From Marihabitans asiaticum (GTDB lineage Bacteria > Actinomycetota > Actinomycetes > Actinomycetales > Dermatophilaceae), in the NCBI RefSeq assembly GCF_007828725.1, contig NZ_VIUW01000002.1, positions 1 to 64,000 of the forward strand: 64,000 nt of DNA, read 5' to 3'. This document shows, piece after piece, positions 1-11,201 of this stretch (the first letter of the stretch is position 1; every line of letters begins with the position of its first letter). Position numbers and translations under genes: made by a program. Under the pieces are notes generated by a model. That model had not been told where the DNA came from, ran no database searches, and was given only the letters and a program-made list of their open reading frames with translations.

Positions 1-4
1 ACAA

Positions 5-33
5 GGGGCGGGCCACCCATGGCAGCCCGCCCC
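5..33 (-). terminator. Hairpin downstream of ahcY
   Basis: Arms GGGGCGGGC (5-13) and GCCCGCCCC (25-33) pair perfectly around an 11-base loop. The hairpin begins 36 bases past the ahcY stop. On the minus strand only TTGT follows before the window edge, so a U-tract is hardly visible; it is a probable terminator judged by stem strength and position. Confidence 0.5.
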
Positions 34-69
34 GTGACCGGTGCGTCCGGAGGTCGTCCCGCCTGATCC

Positions 70-1512
<1,443 letters not shown>

Positions 1513-1618
1513 GGGTGGTTCTCCTGAGTCGGTTCGGTGGGCCCGGCGCGCCCCGTCTGGGTCTCCTCGGTCATCACCGGCACCGGCCGCGGACCAGTCT
1601 AGAGGAGGGTCAGGTCGG

Positions 1619-2602
<984 letters not shown>

Positions 2603-2678
2603 GAGCGGACCCTCACAGCAGAGGCGAAGAGGTCAGCAGGCACGGGTGCAGGTTACCGGCAGACGGCCGGCCCTGCGG

Positions 2679-4097
2679 TCAGCCCGGGGTGCCCGTGCTC
2701 TCGGTGACCGTCTCGGCGACCCTCATGTGCTCCAGCAGACCGAGGAGCGCGTTCTCCACCACCTCGGTCAGCGCGGGGTGGATCCAGTACTGGCCGCGGG
2801 CGACGTCGACCAGCGGCGTGCCCAGAGCCATCGCCTGGATGAGCGGCTGGATGAGCACCGAGGCCTCCGGGCCAATGAGGTGGGCACCGAGCAGGCTCGA
2901 GGTGGAGCGGTCGCCGACGAGGACGCACCGACTGGAGGTGTCCTCCATCGCCCAACCGTAGGCCGTCGAGCCGTACTCCTGGACGTGGGTGCACACGTCG
3001 TGACCGGCAGCCCTGGCCTGCTCGCTCGTCAGGCCCACGCTCGCGATCTGCGGGTGGCTGAAGACCGCTGCCGGCACGGCGTCGTGATCGAACGGGAGCA
3101 GGTCCTCCGGGTGCGCGAGGTTGTGGGCGACCACTCGGGCCTCGTGGTTGGCGACATGCTTGAGCATGTACGGCGAGCTCACGTCGCCCAGCGCCCAGAC
3201 CCCCTCGGCGCTCGTCCGCCCGAACTCGTCGACGACGACGCTCCCGTCGTCGCCGACCTCGATCCCGGCCCGGTCGCAGTCCAGGCCGGGCGTGCTCGGC
3301 GCGCGGCCGGTGGCGACGAGGACCTCGTCGGCCCGCACCTGCGAGCCGTCGCTCAGCATGGCCGTGATCCCCCCTTCGTCCTGGCGAAGGGAGGTGACCT
3401 CGGCCCGGGTCCGAAGGTCCCACTGGCGGGCCGCGGCCTCGGTGAAGAGCTCGCTGACCAGCCCTTCGTTGCTCGTGAGCATCCGGGAGTCACGGACGAC
3501 GACCGTGACCTCGCTGCCCAGCCCGGCGAAGACGTGAGACATCTCTGCGGCGATGAAGCCGCCGCCGACGACGAGCAGCCGGGCGGGCAGGTCCGGCAGG
3601 CGCATGATCGTGTCGGAGGTGTGGAAGCGCACCCCGGACTCGGCGATGACGGGCGGGATGACCGCGTGGGCACCGGCGGCGACGACGATGGTGTCGGCGG
3701 TGACCTCCACCTGCTCCCCGTCGACGTCGACGACCAGCGTCCGGGGGCCGGTGAACCGGGCGTGCCCGCGGTAGAGGGTGGTCTCCTCCCCCTCGCGCCG
3801 GTAGCGCTCGCCGTCAGCCGCGATCGGGTCGATCCGCCCGAAGATCCGGTCGCGGATCGCCGGCCAGTCGGCCCCCTCGAAGCGGGTGTCGATGCCGAGG
3901 CGGGCGTTGCTCCGGGCCTCGACGGCTCGGTCGGCGGGCAGGACGAACATCTTCGTCGGGATGCACCCGACGTTCAGGCAGGTCCCGCCGAAGTGCGGTC
4001 CGCCCTCGATGACGGCGATGTCCCGGTCGGCGAGCTCCTCGGTGACGAGGGAGTTGCCGGAGCCGGACCCGATGATGACGATGTCGTGATGAGGCAC
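2679..4097 (-). CDS. mtr: Mycothione reductase
   Basis: FAD-dependent NADPH oxidoreductase that reduces mycothiol disulfide, the actinobacterial counterpart of glutathione reductase. The 472-aa product has an N-terminal FAD fold (IVIIGSGSGNS), the redox pair in GTCLNVGCIPTK (C40 and C45), a central NAD(P) fold (LLVVGGGFIAAEMSHVFAGL) and the C-terminal HPALTEVVENALLGL with the catalytic His-Glu. Start chosen at GTG (4095-4097) reading PHHDIVIIG, with AGGAG 11 bases upstream; the in-frame extension is Arg/Pro-rich and unlike the family. The Trm112-like gene ends 14 bases upstream, so the two are probably cotranscribed. Both cysteines are present, which separates it from the LpdA protein at the other end of the window. 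Confidence 0.95.
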   Translation of the reverse strand: MPHHDIVIIGSGSGNSLVTEELADRDIAVIEGGPHFGGTCLNVGCIPTKMFVLPADRAVEARSNARLGIDTRFEGADWPAIRDRIFGRIDPIAADGERYRREGEETTLYRGHARFTGPRTLVVDVDGEQVEVTADTIVVAAGAHAVIPPVIAESGVRFHTSDTIMRLPDLPARLLVVGGGFIAAEMSHVFAGLGSEVTVVVRDSRMLTSNEGLVSELFTEAAARQWDLRTRAEVTSLRQDEGGITAMLSDGSQVRADEVLVATGRAPSTPGLDCDRAGIEVGDDGSVVVDEFGRTSAEGVWALGDVSSPYMLKHVANHEARVVAHNLAHPEDLLPFDHDAVPAAVFSHPQIASVGLTSEQARAAGHDVCTHVQEYGSTAYGWAMEDTSSRCVLVGDRSTSSLLGAHLIGPEASVLIQPLIQAMALGTPLVDVARGQYWIHPALTEVVENALLGLLEHMRVAETVTESTGTPG

Positions 4098-4111
4098 GGG
4101 CGCCGGTGCTC

Positions 4112-4300
4112 CTAACGGGTCGGGCGGGCTTCGTCGACGAGGAGCACGGGGATGCCGTCGTCGACGCGATAGGCCAGGGCACACTGCTCGCTCGTGCAGA
4201 CCAGCTCCGGGCCGGCGGGGCCCTCATCGTCGCGCAGGGTCGCCCGGCACGCCGGGCAGCGGAGGATCTCCCGCAGCCACGGCTCGATCGCTGTGCTCAT
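4112..4300 (-). CDS. Trm112/UPF0434 family zinc-ribbon protein
   Basis: A 62-residue protein starting MSTAIEPWLREILRCPACR. Cysteines sit in CPAC and further on in CTSEQC, the four-Cys zinc-ribbon arrangement of Trm112-like proteins, and the end IPVLLVDEA is characteristic (usually IPVMLVDEA). Eukaryotic Trm112 activates methyltransferases; the bacterial proteins are assumed to be small partners of unknown target. The ATG start has GGAG 7 bases upstream. It sits between phosphomannomutase and mycothione reductase, as in other actinobacteria, where it is a stable neighbour of the phosphomannomutase gene. Confidence 0.9.
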   Translation of the reverse strand: MSTAIEPWLREILRCPACRATLRDDEGPAGPELVCTSEQCALAYRVDDGIPVLLVDEARPTR

Positions 4301-4323
4301 CTTTGTCTCTCCTTCGTCACGGG

Positions 4324-4349
4324 CGAAGGGGTGAGAGCTCACCCCTTCG
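4324..4349 (-). terminator. Hairpin made of an inverted CGAAGGGG pair
   Basis: CGAAGGGGTGAG (4324-4335) and CTCACCCCTTCG (4338-4349) are perfect complements with only AG between them, so the RNA loop must open by a pair or two. It lies in the 70-base gap between the manB stop and the Trm112-like start, on a single transcription direction, so it would terminate or attenuate readthrough. It has no U-tract. It is one of several hairpins here built from the same octamer. Confidence 0.6.
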
Positions 4350-4370
4350 TCGGCCGGGCCACCCGGTCCC

Positions 4371-5801
4371 TCAGCCGCGCACCTGCGCGAGGACGGCGTC
4401 ACGGACCTGTTCCATCGTCTCAGCATCGGCCGCCTCGACGTTGAGCCGCAGCAGCGGCTCGGTGTTGCTCGGCCGGAGGTTGAACCACCACATCGGTCCG
4501 GCGTCCGGGCGGTGGGTGATCGTCATGCCGTCCAGCTCGTCGACGACCGCGTCCGGGTACCGGCCGGTGGCCCACTCCCGGACGCGGGCGGTCACGCCGG
4601 CGGCGTCGTCGACGGTCGAGTTGATCTCGCCGCTCGCGGCGTACCGGTCGTAGGGCGCCATGACCTGCGACAGGGGCGCCTCGCCCTCCCCCAGCGCGGC
4701 GAGCACATGCATGGCTGCCAGCATGCCGGTGTCGGCGAACCAGAAGTCGCGGAAGTAGTAGTGCGCGGAGTGCTCACCGCCGAAGACGGCGTCGCTCTCG
4801 CTCATGACCGCCTTGACGAAGGAGTGACCGACACGGGTCCGCACCGGGGTGGCACCGGCCTCGGCCACGATCTCGGGCACCGCGGCGGAGGTGATCGCGT
4901 TGTGCACGATCCGCACCTGCGCCGGCTCCCGCCCACGCTCGACCTCGCGGGCGATCTCACGGGTGGCGATCATTGCGGTGATTGCGCTGGCGCTGACCGG
5001 CTCGCCGCGCTCGTCGACGACGAAGCACCGGTCGGCGTCGCCGTCGAAGGCGATGCCGATGTCGGCTCCGGTCTCCCGCACGCGGGCCTGGAGGTCGACG
5101 AGGTTCTTCGGGTCGAGCGGGTTCGCCTCGTGGTTGGGGAAGGTGCCGTCGAGCTCGAAGTACATCTCGTCGATCTCGAGCGGCAGCGGCTCCAGCCCAC
5201 CCGCGGCGCCCAGTACTGCGGGCACGGTCAGTCCGGCCATGCCGTTCGCGGCGTCGACGACGACCCGCAGGGGCCGGCTCGCCCTGAGGTCGACCAGCTC
5301 GCGCATGAAACGCGCGTACTCGCCCGTGAGGTCCCGGTCGCTGACCGAGCCGGGCTCACCCCCTTCGCCTGCGCCGCCCCGCTCGAGGTGAGCCTCGGCG
5401 ATCTCTCTGATCCGACTCAGACCCGAGTCCTGACCGACCGGACGCGCACCGGCCCGGCAGAACTTGATGCCGTTGTACTGCGCCGGGTTGTGGCTGGCGG
5501 TAAACATCGCACCAGGAGCCCCGAGGAGGCCGCTGGCGAAATAGAGACCGTCGGTGCTCGCCAGCCCGATCCGCACGACGTCGACGCCCCGGGAGGTGAT
5601 CCCCTCGGTCAGGGCCGAGACGAGCTCCGGCGACGAGGGACGCATGTCGTGGCCCACGACGACCGACGGAGCGCCCTCGGCCTCGGCCACCACCTGCGCG
5701 AAGGCAGCCCCGAGCGCACGGACGACGTCCGCGTCGAGCTGGTCCGGGACGAGCCCACGGACGTCATAGGCCTTGACGAAGGGAGAGAGGTCGACCTGCA
5801 C
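4371..5801 (-). CDS. manB: Phosphomannomutase/phosphoglucomutase
   Basis: Converts mannose-6-phosphate to mannose-1-phosphate, the entry to GDP-mannose for mannolipids and surface glycans. The 476-aa protein has all four signature regions of the alpha-D-phosphohexomutases in order: the catalytic serine loop FTASHNPAQYNGIKF, the metal loop FDGDADRCFVV, the sugar-binding GGEHSAHYYFRDF and the phosphate-binding RPSNTEPLLRL near the C-terminus. Start taken at GTG (5799-5801), where homologues begin (VQVDLSPFVKAYDVRGL). There is no Shine-Dalgarno; TACCCT lies 7 bases upstream, which suggests a leaderless message of its own although the DUF3499 gene ends only 22 bases before. It corresponds to pmmA of mycobacteria by position. 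Confidence 0.96.
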   Translation of the reverse strand: MQVDLSPFVKAYDVRGLVPDQLDADVVRALGAAFAQVVAEAEGAPSVVVGHDMRPSSPELVSALTEGITSRGVDVVRIGLASTDGLYFASGLLGAPGAMFTASHNPAQYNGIKFCRAGARPVGQDSGLSRIREIAEAHLERGGAGEGGEPGSVSDRDLTGEYARFMRELVDLRASRPLRVVVDAANGMAGLTVPAVLGAAGGLEPLPLEIDEMYFELDGTFPNHEANPLDPKNLVDLQARVRETGADIGIAFDGDADRCFVVDERGEPVSASAITAMIATREIAREVERGREPAQVRIVHNAITSAAVPEIVAEAGATPVRTRVGHSFVKAVMSESDAVFGGEHSAHYYFRDFWFADTGMLAAMHVLAALGEGEAPLSQVMAPYDRYAASGEINSTVDDAAGVTARVREWATGRYPDAVVDELDGMTITHRPDAGPMWWFNLRPSNTEPLLRLNVEAADAETMEQVRDAVLAQVRG

Positions 5802-5823
5802 GCGCTCAAGGGTAGTTGCCGGG

Positions 5824-6195
5824 TCAGCTGGGGTCCCGCAGGACCCGGAGGTGCCCGCGGCGACCCTCCTCGCGCACCCCGCTGGACTCCTCGTCCTCCC
5901 GGGAGACCGGCGCCGGTCGGCGGGCGTCGTCGGGGCGGCGACGGACGACCTCGGCGAGCGCCACAAGGTCGTCGTGCGAGCTCGGGGCGGGCGCGCCCCG
6001 GTCGAGCCGGACGACCTCCCAGCCGCGCGGGACGGTCAGCCGGTCGGCGTGGTCGTCGCACAGGTCGTAGGCGTGCGGCTCCGCGTAGGTGGCGAGCGGA
6101 CCGAGGACGACCGTGGAGTCGGAGTAGACGTAGGTCAGAGTCGCCGACGCGCTGTGCGGGCAGGCCGCTCGGGAACACAGACGGGAGACACTCAC
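5824..6195 (-). CDS. DUF3499 family protein
   Basis: A small conserved actinobacterial protein of about 123 residues and unknown function. It begins VSVSRLCSRAACPHSASATLTYVY with a CSRAACPHSA cysteine/histidine cluster and continues with the family's TYAEPHAYDLCDDHADRLTVPRGWEVVRL, so two Cys/His-rich knots could bind a metal. The C-terminal 50 residues are charged and variable. Start taken at GTG (6193-6195), with TAACCT 7 bases upstream and no Shine-Dalgarno, a leaderless pattern. In actinobacteria this gene sits next to phosphomannomutase and the zincin-like gene, as here. Confidence 0.85.
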   Translation of the reverse strand: MSVSRLCSRAACPHSASATLTYVYSDSTVVLGPLATYAEPHAYDLCDDHADRLTVPRGWEVVRLDRGAPAPSSHDDLVALAEVVRRRPDDARRPAPVSREDEESSGVREEGRRGHLRVLRDPS

Positions 6196-6281
6196 GGCGG
6201 CCAGGTTAGTGGGGGCCGGGCCCAGATGGCGCACCGGCGCGCCGCTCGCCCCGACCCTGCCCGCACTGCGACCCTGGTGCG

Positions 6282-6683
6282 ATGGGCGCGACGCGGGACC
6301 GGCACGGTCGGGGGCGGCGTGGCCCGGTCGCCTGGCCGGCCCTCCCGCTGATGCTCACCCGCTCGGAGCAGTTCGACGGCCACGTCGTCGATGCCCTGCG
6401 CCGGTACCGCCCCACGCTGGGGCGCCTCTGGGACCACGTCGAGGTAGCCGTCGAGGAAGTACCACCTGGTGATCCCGCACCCTGGGAGGACGGCCCGGCA
6501 GTGGCCCGCCTGTTCCCGGCCGAAGGGGGACTCCCGCACCGGATCGTCGTCTACCGGCGACCGGTGGAGTCGCTCGCCGCTCGCCAGGACGACCTCGTCG
6601 CCGTGCTGGACCTGCTCATGGCCCAGCACGTCGCGGCGATCCTCGGCGTCGACGTGGAGGACATCGACCCCGAGCTCGGCTAG
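6282..6683 (+). CDS. Zincin-like (metallopeptidase family) protein without HExxH
   Basis: A 133-aa protein of the small actinobacterial metallopeptidase-like family (PF06262 type) that neighbours DUF3499. Recognisable parts are the N-terminal RDRHGRGRRGPVAWPALPL, the IVVYRRPVESLA block and the end LGVDVEDIDPELG. Where active relatives have a zinc-binding HExxH followed by H, this protein reads LLMAQHVAAILGV, so the metal site is gone. From memory, other actinobacterial copies at this locus are also degenerate, so loss of catalysis is probably a property of the subgroup. Its 3' end converges on the DUF5719 gene with 18 bases between them. ATG start without Shine-Dalgarno. Confidence 0.8.
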   Translation: MGATRDRHGRGRRGPVAWPALPLMLTRSEQFDGHVVDALRRYRPTLGRLWDHVEVAVEEVPPGDPAPWEDGPAVARLFPAEGGLPHRIVVYRRPVESLAARQDDLVAVLDLLMAQHVAAILGVDVEDIDPELG

Positions 6684-6701
6684 TCGTCGCTTGTGCGCAT
6701 C

Positions 6702-8129
6702 TCAGGGCCGCGGCACGACGTCGACGCTGCGCTCGGTGACCCGGGCGGGGAGCAGCGGCGCGCTCGAGAGGGCGGCCGTATCCCCGTCGGGGATCGCCGT
6801 GACCGCGGCGTGGACCGCGGCGTCAGACTCTTGGCGGAGCCAGACCGCCTCGGCACCGTCGAGCGAGATCTCGGTGCTCCGCTCGGCGTCGACGCTCACC
6901 TGACGCGTGCTCGCCTCTCCCCCTTCGGCGGTGGTCACCGACACCTCCGCCGCCTCTCCCGGAGCGGTCAGCACCAACCGTCGGCCCGCGGTGTCGAGCT
7001 CGGGCAGCGAGGCACCGACCAGGTCTGCGGCGGCCGGTGCGGCCACGGTCCACGCGAGGTCACGACGGTCGTCCTCGACCGGGCCGAGCACCTCCGCCGC
7101 AGCAACGACCGGTTCATCGCTCGTCAGCTGCACCGCCCTCACCTCCGGCCCATCGGGCAGCTCGACGCTCCGGAAGCTGCCCGCCGGGATGGTCTCCACC
7201 CCGACCGAGCGCGCCGTCTCCGACTCCACCGAGCGCACCGTGACGATGGCGTCTCGACGACCCGGTGCGGCGACGACGAGGCGCGCCTTCTCCCCCTTCG
7301 GAACTCCGGCGAGGACGACGCTCGAGCTCGGGTCGGCCGTCGGCGGGACCACCTCGAGCCCGGACGGGCTCAGCCCGTCGACCCACCGGTCGGCCACCCA
7401 GGCACCGACCGTCCCCCCGGACGCGCGCACCCGCACCACCTGTGCTTCTGACGAGGTCGAGGTGATGCCGTCGAGCAGCACCGCCTGCCGTCCCGAGGCG
7501 GGGACGACGATGTCCTGCCCCGCAGCGGGTTCACTCTGCTCGTCCTCACCCTCGGCCCCGACGACCTCCAGGTCGACCGAGACCGCGTTGTCGCCCGGGT
7601 TGACGAGCAGCAGTCGCTCCTGCCGTCCGGCCTGCCCGCCGCCGGCGACCAGCCAGTGCTCGGCTGCCGCGGTGAGGCACGGTGTCGTGGCCAGGCCGGC
7701 GACGTCGTCGGAGTCCGCGCTCGAGAGCTGCGCAGCCACCAGCCCCGGCGCCTGCTGACCGGTAGCGGTGACCCGGGCGCCGTCCGGGTGACGGCGATCG
7801 TCCTCTGCCCGGCCCGACTCGCCCGTCGTGGTGGACCCGTCCTGCATCGGCGCCAGCACGAGCTCACCCTCATCGGCAGGAGGGCGGATCAGCTCTTCCA
7901 CGACCGACCGGTCCAGGGCACGCGCCGACGTGCCGACCCGGGTCTTCACGTCCTCGAGCCCATCGACCCCCGCGAGCGGATCACCGGGGCACACCAGCTC
8001 TGCCTGCTCCGCCACGGCCACACCGGTGGACACGCCCGGCTGCTGCTCGTCAGCCGGGCGGTGCGCCGCGGTGCCACCCCCGACCACCGCTGCCGTCGCC
8101 ACGAGGACGGCGGCGCGCCGCCACCTCAT
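6702..8129 (-). CDS. DUF5719 family secreted/anchored protein
   Basis: A 475-residue protein beginning MRWRRAAVLVATAAVVGGGTA, a positively charged start followed by one hydrophobic segment, so it is exported or N-terminally anchored. The rest is a beta-rich, Ala/Val/Thr-rich extracytoplasmic region without transmembrane segments or catalytic motifs that I recognise; blocks such as LLLVNPGDNAVSVDLEVVG look like beta-sandwich repeats. Start chosen at the ATG of 8127-8129, which overlaps the stop of the upstream glycosyltransferase by 4 bases (ATGA), implying translational coupling. In Streptomyces and relatives the same trio (whiB - membrane glycosyltransferase - DUF5719) is found, so it probably serves envelope assembly. 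Function unknown. Confidence 0.78.
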   Translation of the reverse strand: MRWRRAAVLVATAAVVGGGTAAHRPADEQQPGVSTGVAVAEQAELVCPGDPLAGVDGLEDVKTRVGTSARALDRSVVEELIRPPADEGELVLAPMQDGSTTTGESGRAEDDRRHPDGARVTATGQQAPGLVAAQLSSADSDDVAGLATTPCLTAAAEHWLVAGGGQAGRQERLLLVNPGDNAVSVDLEVVGAEGEDEQSEPAAGQDIVVPASGRQAVLLDGITSTSSEAQVVRVRASGGTVGAWVADRWVDGLSPSGLEVVPPTADPSSSVVLAGVPKGEKARLVVAAPGRRDAIVTVRSVESETARSVGVETIPAGSFRSVELPDGPEVRAVQLTSDEPVVAAAEVLGPVEDDRRDLAWTVAAPAAADLVGASLPELDTAGRRLVLTAPGEAAEVSVTTAEGGEASTRQVSVDAERSTEISLDGAEAVWLRQESDAAVHAAVTAIPDGDTAALSSAPLLPARVTERSVDVVPRP

Positions 8130-11100
8130 CGGGACACCACCGGCTCCGCTCGCCGTTCGGTCGGGAGCGCCAGGTAGAGCGCCAGCAGCAGGACCACCAG
8201 CTGGACGAGCTTCCATATCCGGTGCCCGTCGCCGAGGTCGACGCTCACGGACTCGGTCCCCTCGGGCACCGCGTAGGTGGGCATCGAGCTGCGGGTGTCG
8301 AGGACCAGCGGCTCACCGTCAGCCTCGACGAGCGCGTGCTCGGTCCAGTCCAGGCTCTCCGCGATGACCAGCTGGCTGTCGGCGGGCACGGCGGGCAGCT
8401 CGACGGACGCTGCGTCGCTGTGATCGCCGAGCCCGGCGAGGAAGACCTCACCGTCCTCTCCGACGAGCCGGGCGCGAGAAGGTGTCGAGTCCTGCGCCGC
8501 CGTGGGACGGACCGCCCAGGTCACGTTGCCGGCGCTGGCGCCCAGGCGCCGCAACCCCGGCGCCGCGTCAAGGGCAGCCGCGTCCTCGGCCGTGGGCTCC
8601 TGGGCGACGACGTAGCCGACCCCCCACGCTCCGAGCGCCTGGTCCACGGGCTGGTCGAGCTCGGGCCCCACGCCGAGCAGCGCCGCGACGATCTGTGCTA
8701 CCCCTTCGTCCGACGGCGCGGTGGGCAGGTCGCGGACGAGGTCGGACGGCTCGCGACCCACGAGCTGGTAGGAGATCTCGCCGGGACGGCTGTCGAGGAC
8801 GAGCGAGCGCCCCGACCGCAGGCTCTCGGCGTCCGCGACGGCCACCTGCGGTCGCGGCTCGCGCCAGGTCGTCAGCTCCTCGCCGAAGCTCTGCTGCGCG
8901 ACGAGGACCACCGACGCCGCGACCCCGACCGCGAGGACCAGCGACGGGACGGTGCGAACCACCGACCAGATCCGCGACCTCGCGGCCGGCCACGCTGAGA
9001 CGCTCAGCCCGGCGAGGGTGAGCACCCCGAGCGCGAGGACAAGCCCGCCCAGGCCCGGCCACGGGTGCATCGGCATCCCGGCCTCGGGCGCACCGGGAGG
9101 GACCTCCCCGAGGCCGACGAAGGGGGACCCGACGGCCATAGCGGTCCCCACGAGGACGGCAAGTCCCGCACCCCACGCCAGCGGGCGCCTCGCCCAGAGC
9201 AGACCGAGCACGGCGAGCACCGCGACCGGCAGGTACCAGTAGAGCGGGATCTCGCCCGGTCCACCGGGCGCCGCTGCCGCGAGCCGCCATGCCTGCGGGC
9301 TCTCGCCGACCCGCAGGGCACCCCATCCGGTGAGCAGCCGGGCCGGGTCGTCGCGCAGGGTGAGCAGCCAGGGCCCGACGAGGATCGGCGGGAGAAGGAG
9401 CAGCGCCGCGCCGCGGAGCCGTCGTGGGGCCGAGCCGAGGAGCAGCAGACCGAGCCCGACGAGCAGCACCGGAACAGCCAGCATCGGCATCAAGGAGGCG
9501 AGGACCGCCGCCCAGAGGGCGGTGCGGACGCTGTCGCTGAAGGTGCCCGACGCCCGGCACGCCCGGGCCAGCCCCGCGCCGATGCGCGGCAGCAGGATGA
9601 GCGCGACGAGCGGCCCGACCCGGCCCTGGCCCGCCGCCGCGGCCGCGACCGGTGTCGAGACCCACCCCAGGGCGAGCACGAAGCGCACCCATCGCGACCC
9701 GGTGACCACGCGTGCGGCGCGGTAGGCGACGACCGCGGCCAGGGGAAGGGCGCACAGGACCACCATGGCCAGCGCTACCCCGGCCGGCGAGTCGAGCCGA
9801 CCGAGTCCGGGCACGTGCTCGACGAGCCAGGTCAGCCCCGCGAGGATCAGATAGGCCGGGCTGCGCTCGGTGGCGGCGCCGACCCCGCCGCCGTTCCATG
9901 CGTCGCGCCACATCGCGAGCAGCGACGTCGACGTCGCCCGCCCCCCGAGCAGCTCGCCACCGACCAGCCCGGCGTCGAAGCGGTGACGTAGCTCGCCGGT
10001 GATGTTCCGGCCCGCCCAGGCCGCCATCCCCACGGCAGCGATCACGAGGTAGGGCACGGGGCTGAGCAGGGCCGAGGCTCGGTCGGGCTCGAGCTCGCGT
10101 GCTCCCACTGCGCTGCGTGAGTCGTGCCCGCGCAGGTCGTCGAAGGAGCGCTGCCACGCCGCGCCGCGGGTCACGAAGAGGGAGTCCAGGTCCGCGCGGT
10201 CGACCAGCGCCGTGCCACCTCGGTGGCGAAGGGAGCGGACCGTGCGCGGGTCCAGCGACCCGCGGACGAGGGCGAGCCGCTCCCGACTCTCCCGGGGGCG
10301 CTTGAGCAGCAGCAACGACAGCGCGGCGAGGAGCCCGAGGACCGCCCCGCCGACCGCTCGGAAGGGGTAGGCCCACCAGGGGCCTCGTGCGAGCGCCGTG
10401 CGACGCGCCTGGGCGCGGTGAGCGAGCCCGGGGCGGACCTCGTCGGGCGAGGGCGCCACCCCGATCCGAGCCCGAGGGGCGACGACCACTCGGCGGCCCG
10501 TCCGCTGGGCACGCCACCCGAGGTCGAGGTCGGCTCCGAGGTCGCCGAGGCGCAGGTCGTGCCCGCCCAGGGCGAGGTAGGAGTCACGGTCCACGAGCAG
10601 ACCCTCGAGCGGACCGGCGACGGCGTCGACCATGCCGTCGTGCTGCCCTTGGTCACGCTCGCCGAGCTGCGGGGTCGGCACGAGTACGCCGGCCCGGGTC
10701 ACCTGCAGGCCCTGGCGGACGAGGACGGCGCGGTCCTCGACGTCGACGAGCTTGGGCGTCGCCATCGCCACGCCGCGCCCCATCACCGCCAGCAGCTCGC
10801 GCAGCGCCTCGGGCTCGGGCACGCACCGCGAGCTGAGGAACCAGAGGAGGTCGCGCCGACCCGTGTGCTCACGCAGGTCCTCGACCACCGCTTGAAGGCT
10901 TCGCCGCGGATCGGCCGAGCCGCTGCCCCGGGAGCTCTGGACGGAGATCCCCGCCGCGACCGCGGGCCGGTAGAGCTCGTCGAGCTCGTCGAGGCCCTGC
11001 TCGGAGACGTCGACGACGACGAGGCGCTCGGGCGGCTCGACCTGCGCGGCGAGCGCGGCTACGGCGAGCTCGGTCCCGGGTCGGGTCCGCGCGAGGAGGA

Positions 11101-11191
11101 TCGCGGACACCACCGGCGAGGTCTCGGCCGCACGGCGCGATGGTGAGGACGAAGGGCGCGAGGTCGCCAGGTCCGTCGGGGCGGGGCTCAC
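8126..11191 (-). CDS. Large membrane-bound family 2 glycosyltransferase
   Basis: A 1021-aa protein with an N-terminal GT-A (family 2) domain, about residues 25-270 (VSAILLARTRPGTELAVAALAAQ, VVVDVSEQGLDEL, DLLWFLSSRCVPEP, ALGGHDLRLGDLGADLDLGWRAQRTGRRV). A membrane domain of a dozen or more helices follows, from about 275 to 780, and a last helix near 995-1015 close to the C-terminus. The last 200 residues before that helix look extracytoplasmic. Such GT2-polytopic fusions act on lipid-linked sugars at the membrane. The start is GTG, 10 bases after the whiB2 stop, and the 3' end overlaps DUF5719, so whiB2 - GT - DUF5719 form one operon. Family call firm; sugar and acceptor unknown. Confidence 0.85.
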   Translation of the reverse strand: MSPAPTDLATSRPSSSPSRRAAETSPVVSAILLARTRPGTELAVAALAAQVEPPERLVVVDVSEQGLDELDELYRPAVAAGISVQSSRGSGSADPRRSLQAVVEDLREHTGRRDLLWFLSSRCVPEPEALRELLAVMGRGVAMATPKLVDVEDRAVLVRQGLQVTRAGVLVPTPQLGERDQGQHDGMVDAVAGPLEGLLVDRDSYLALGGHDLRLGDLGADLDLGWRAQRTGRRVVVAPRARIGVAPSPDEVRPGLAHRAQARRTALARGPWWAYPFRAVGGAVLGLLAALSLLLLKRPRESRERLALVRGSLDPRTVRSLRHRGGTALVDRADLDSLFVTRGAAWQRSFDDLRGHDSRSAVGARELEPDRASALLSPVPYLVIAAVGMAAWAGRNITGELRHRFDAGLVGGELLGGRATSTSLLAMWRDAWNGGGVGAATERSPAYLILAGLTWLVEHVPGLGRLDSPAGVALAMVVLCALPLAAVVAYRAARVVTGSRWVRFVLALGWVSTPVAAAAAGQGRVGPLVALILLPRIGAGLARACRASGTFSDSVRTALWAAVLASLMPMLAVPVLLVGLGLLLLGSAPRRLRGAALLLLPPILVGPWLLTLRDDPARLLTGWGALRVGESPQAWRLAAAAPGGPGEIPLYWYLPVAVLAVLGLLWARRPLAWGAGLAVLVGTAMAVGSPFVGLGEVPPGAPEAGMPMHPWPGLGGLVLALGVLTLAGLSVSAWPAARSRIWSVVRTVPSLVLAVGVAASVVLVAQQSFGEELTTWREPRPQVAVADAESLRSGRSLVLDSRPGEISYQLVGREPSDLVRDLPTAPSDEGVAQIVAALLGVGPELDQPVDQALGAWGVGYVVAQEPTAEDAAALDAAPGLRRLGASAGNVTWAVRPTAAQDSTPSRARLVGEDGEVFLAGLGDHSDAASVELPAVPADSQLVIAESLDWTEHALVEADGEPLVLDTRSSMPTYAVPEGTESVSVDLGDGHRIWKLVQLVVLLLALYLALPTERRAEPVVSR

Positions 11192-11201
11192 GAAGAACTG
11201 G

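Noticed and set aside
1513-1618. SAH riboswitch upstream of ahcY (CCGAGGAGA on the minus strand near 1570)
   Set aside because: The matching CUCGG partner strand and the conserved GCGCUGC block of the SAH riboswitch are absent.
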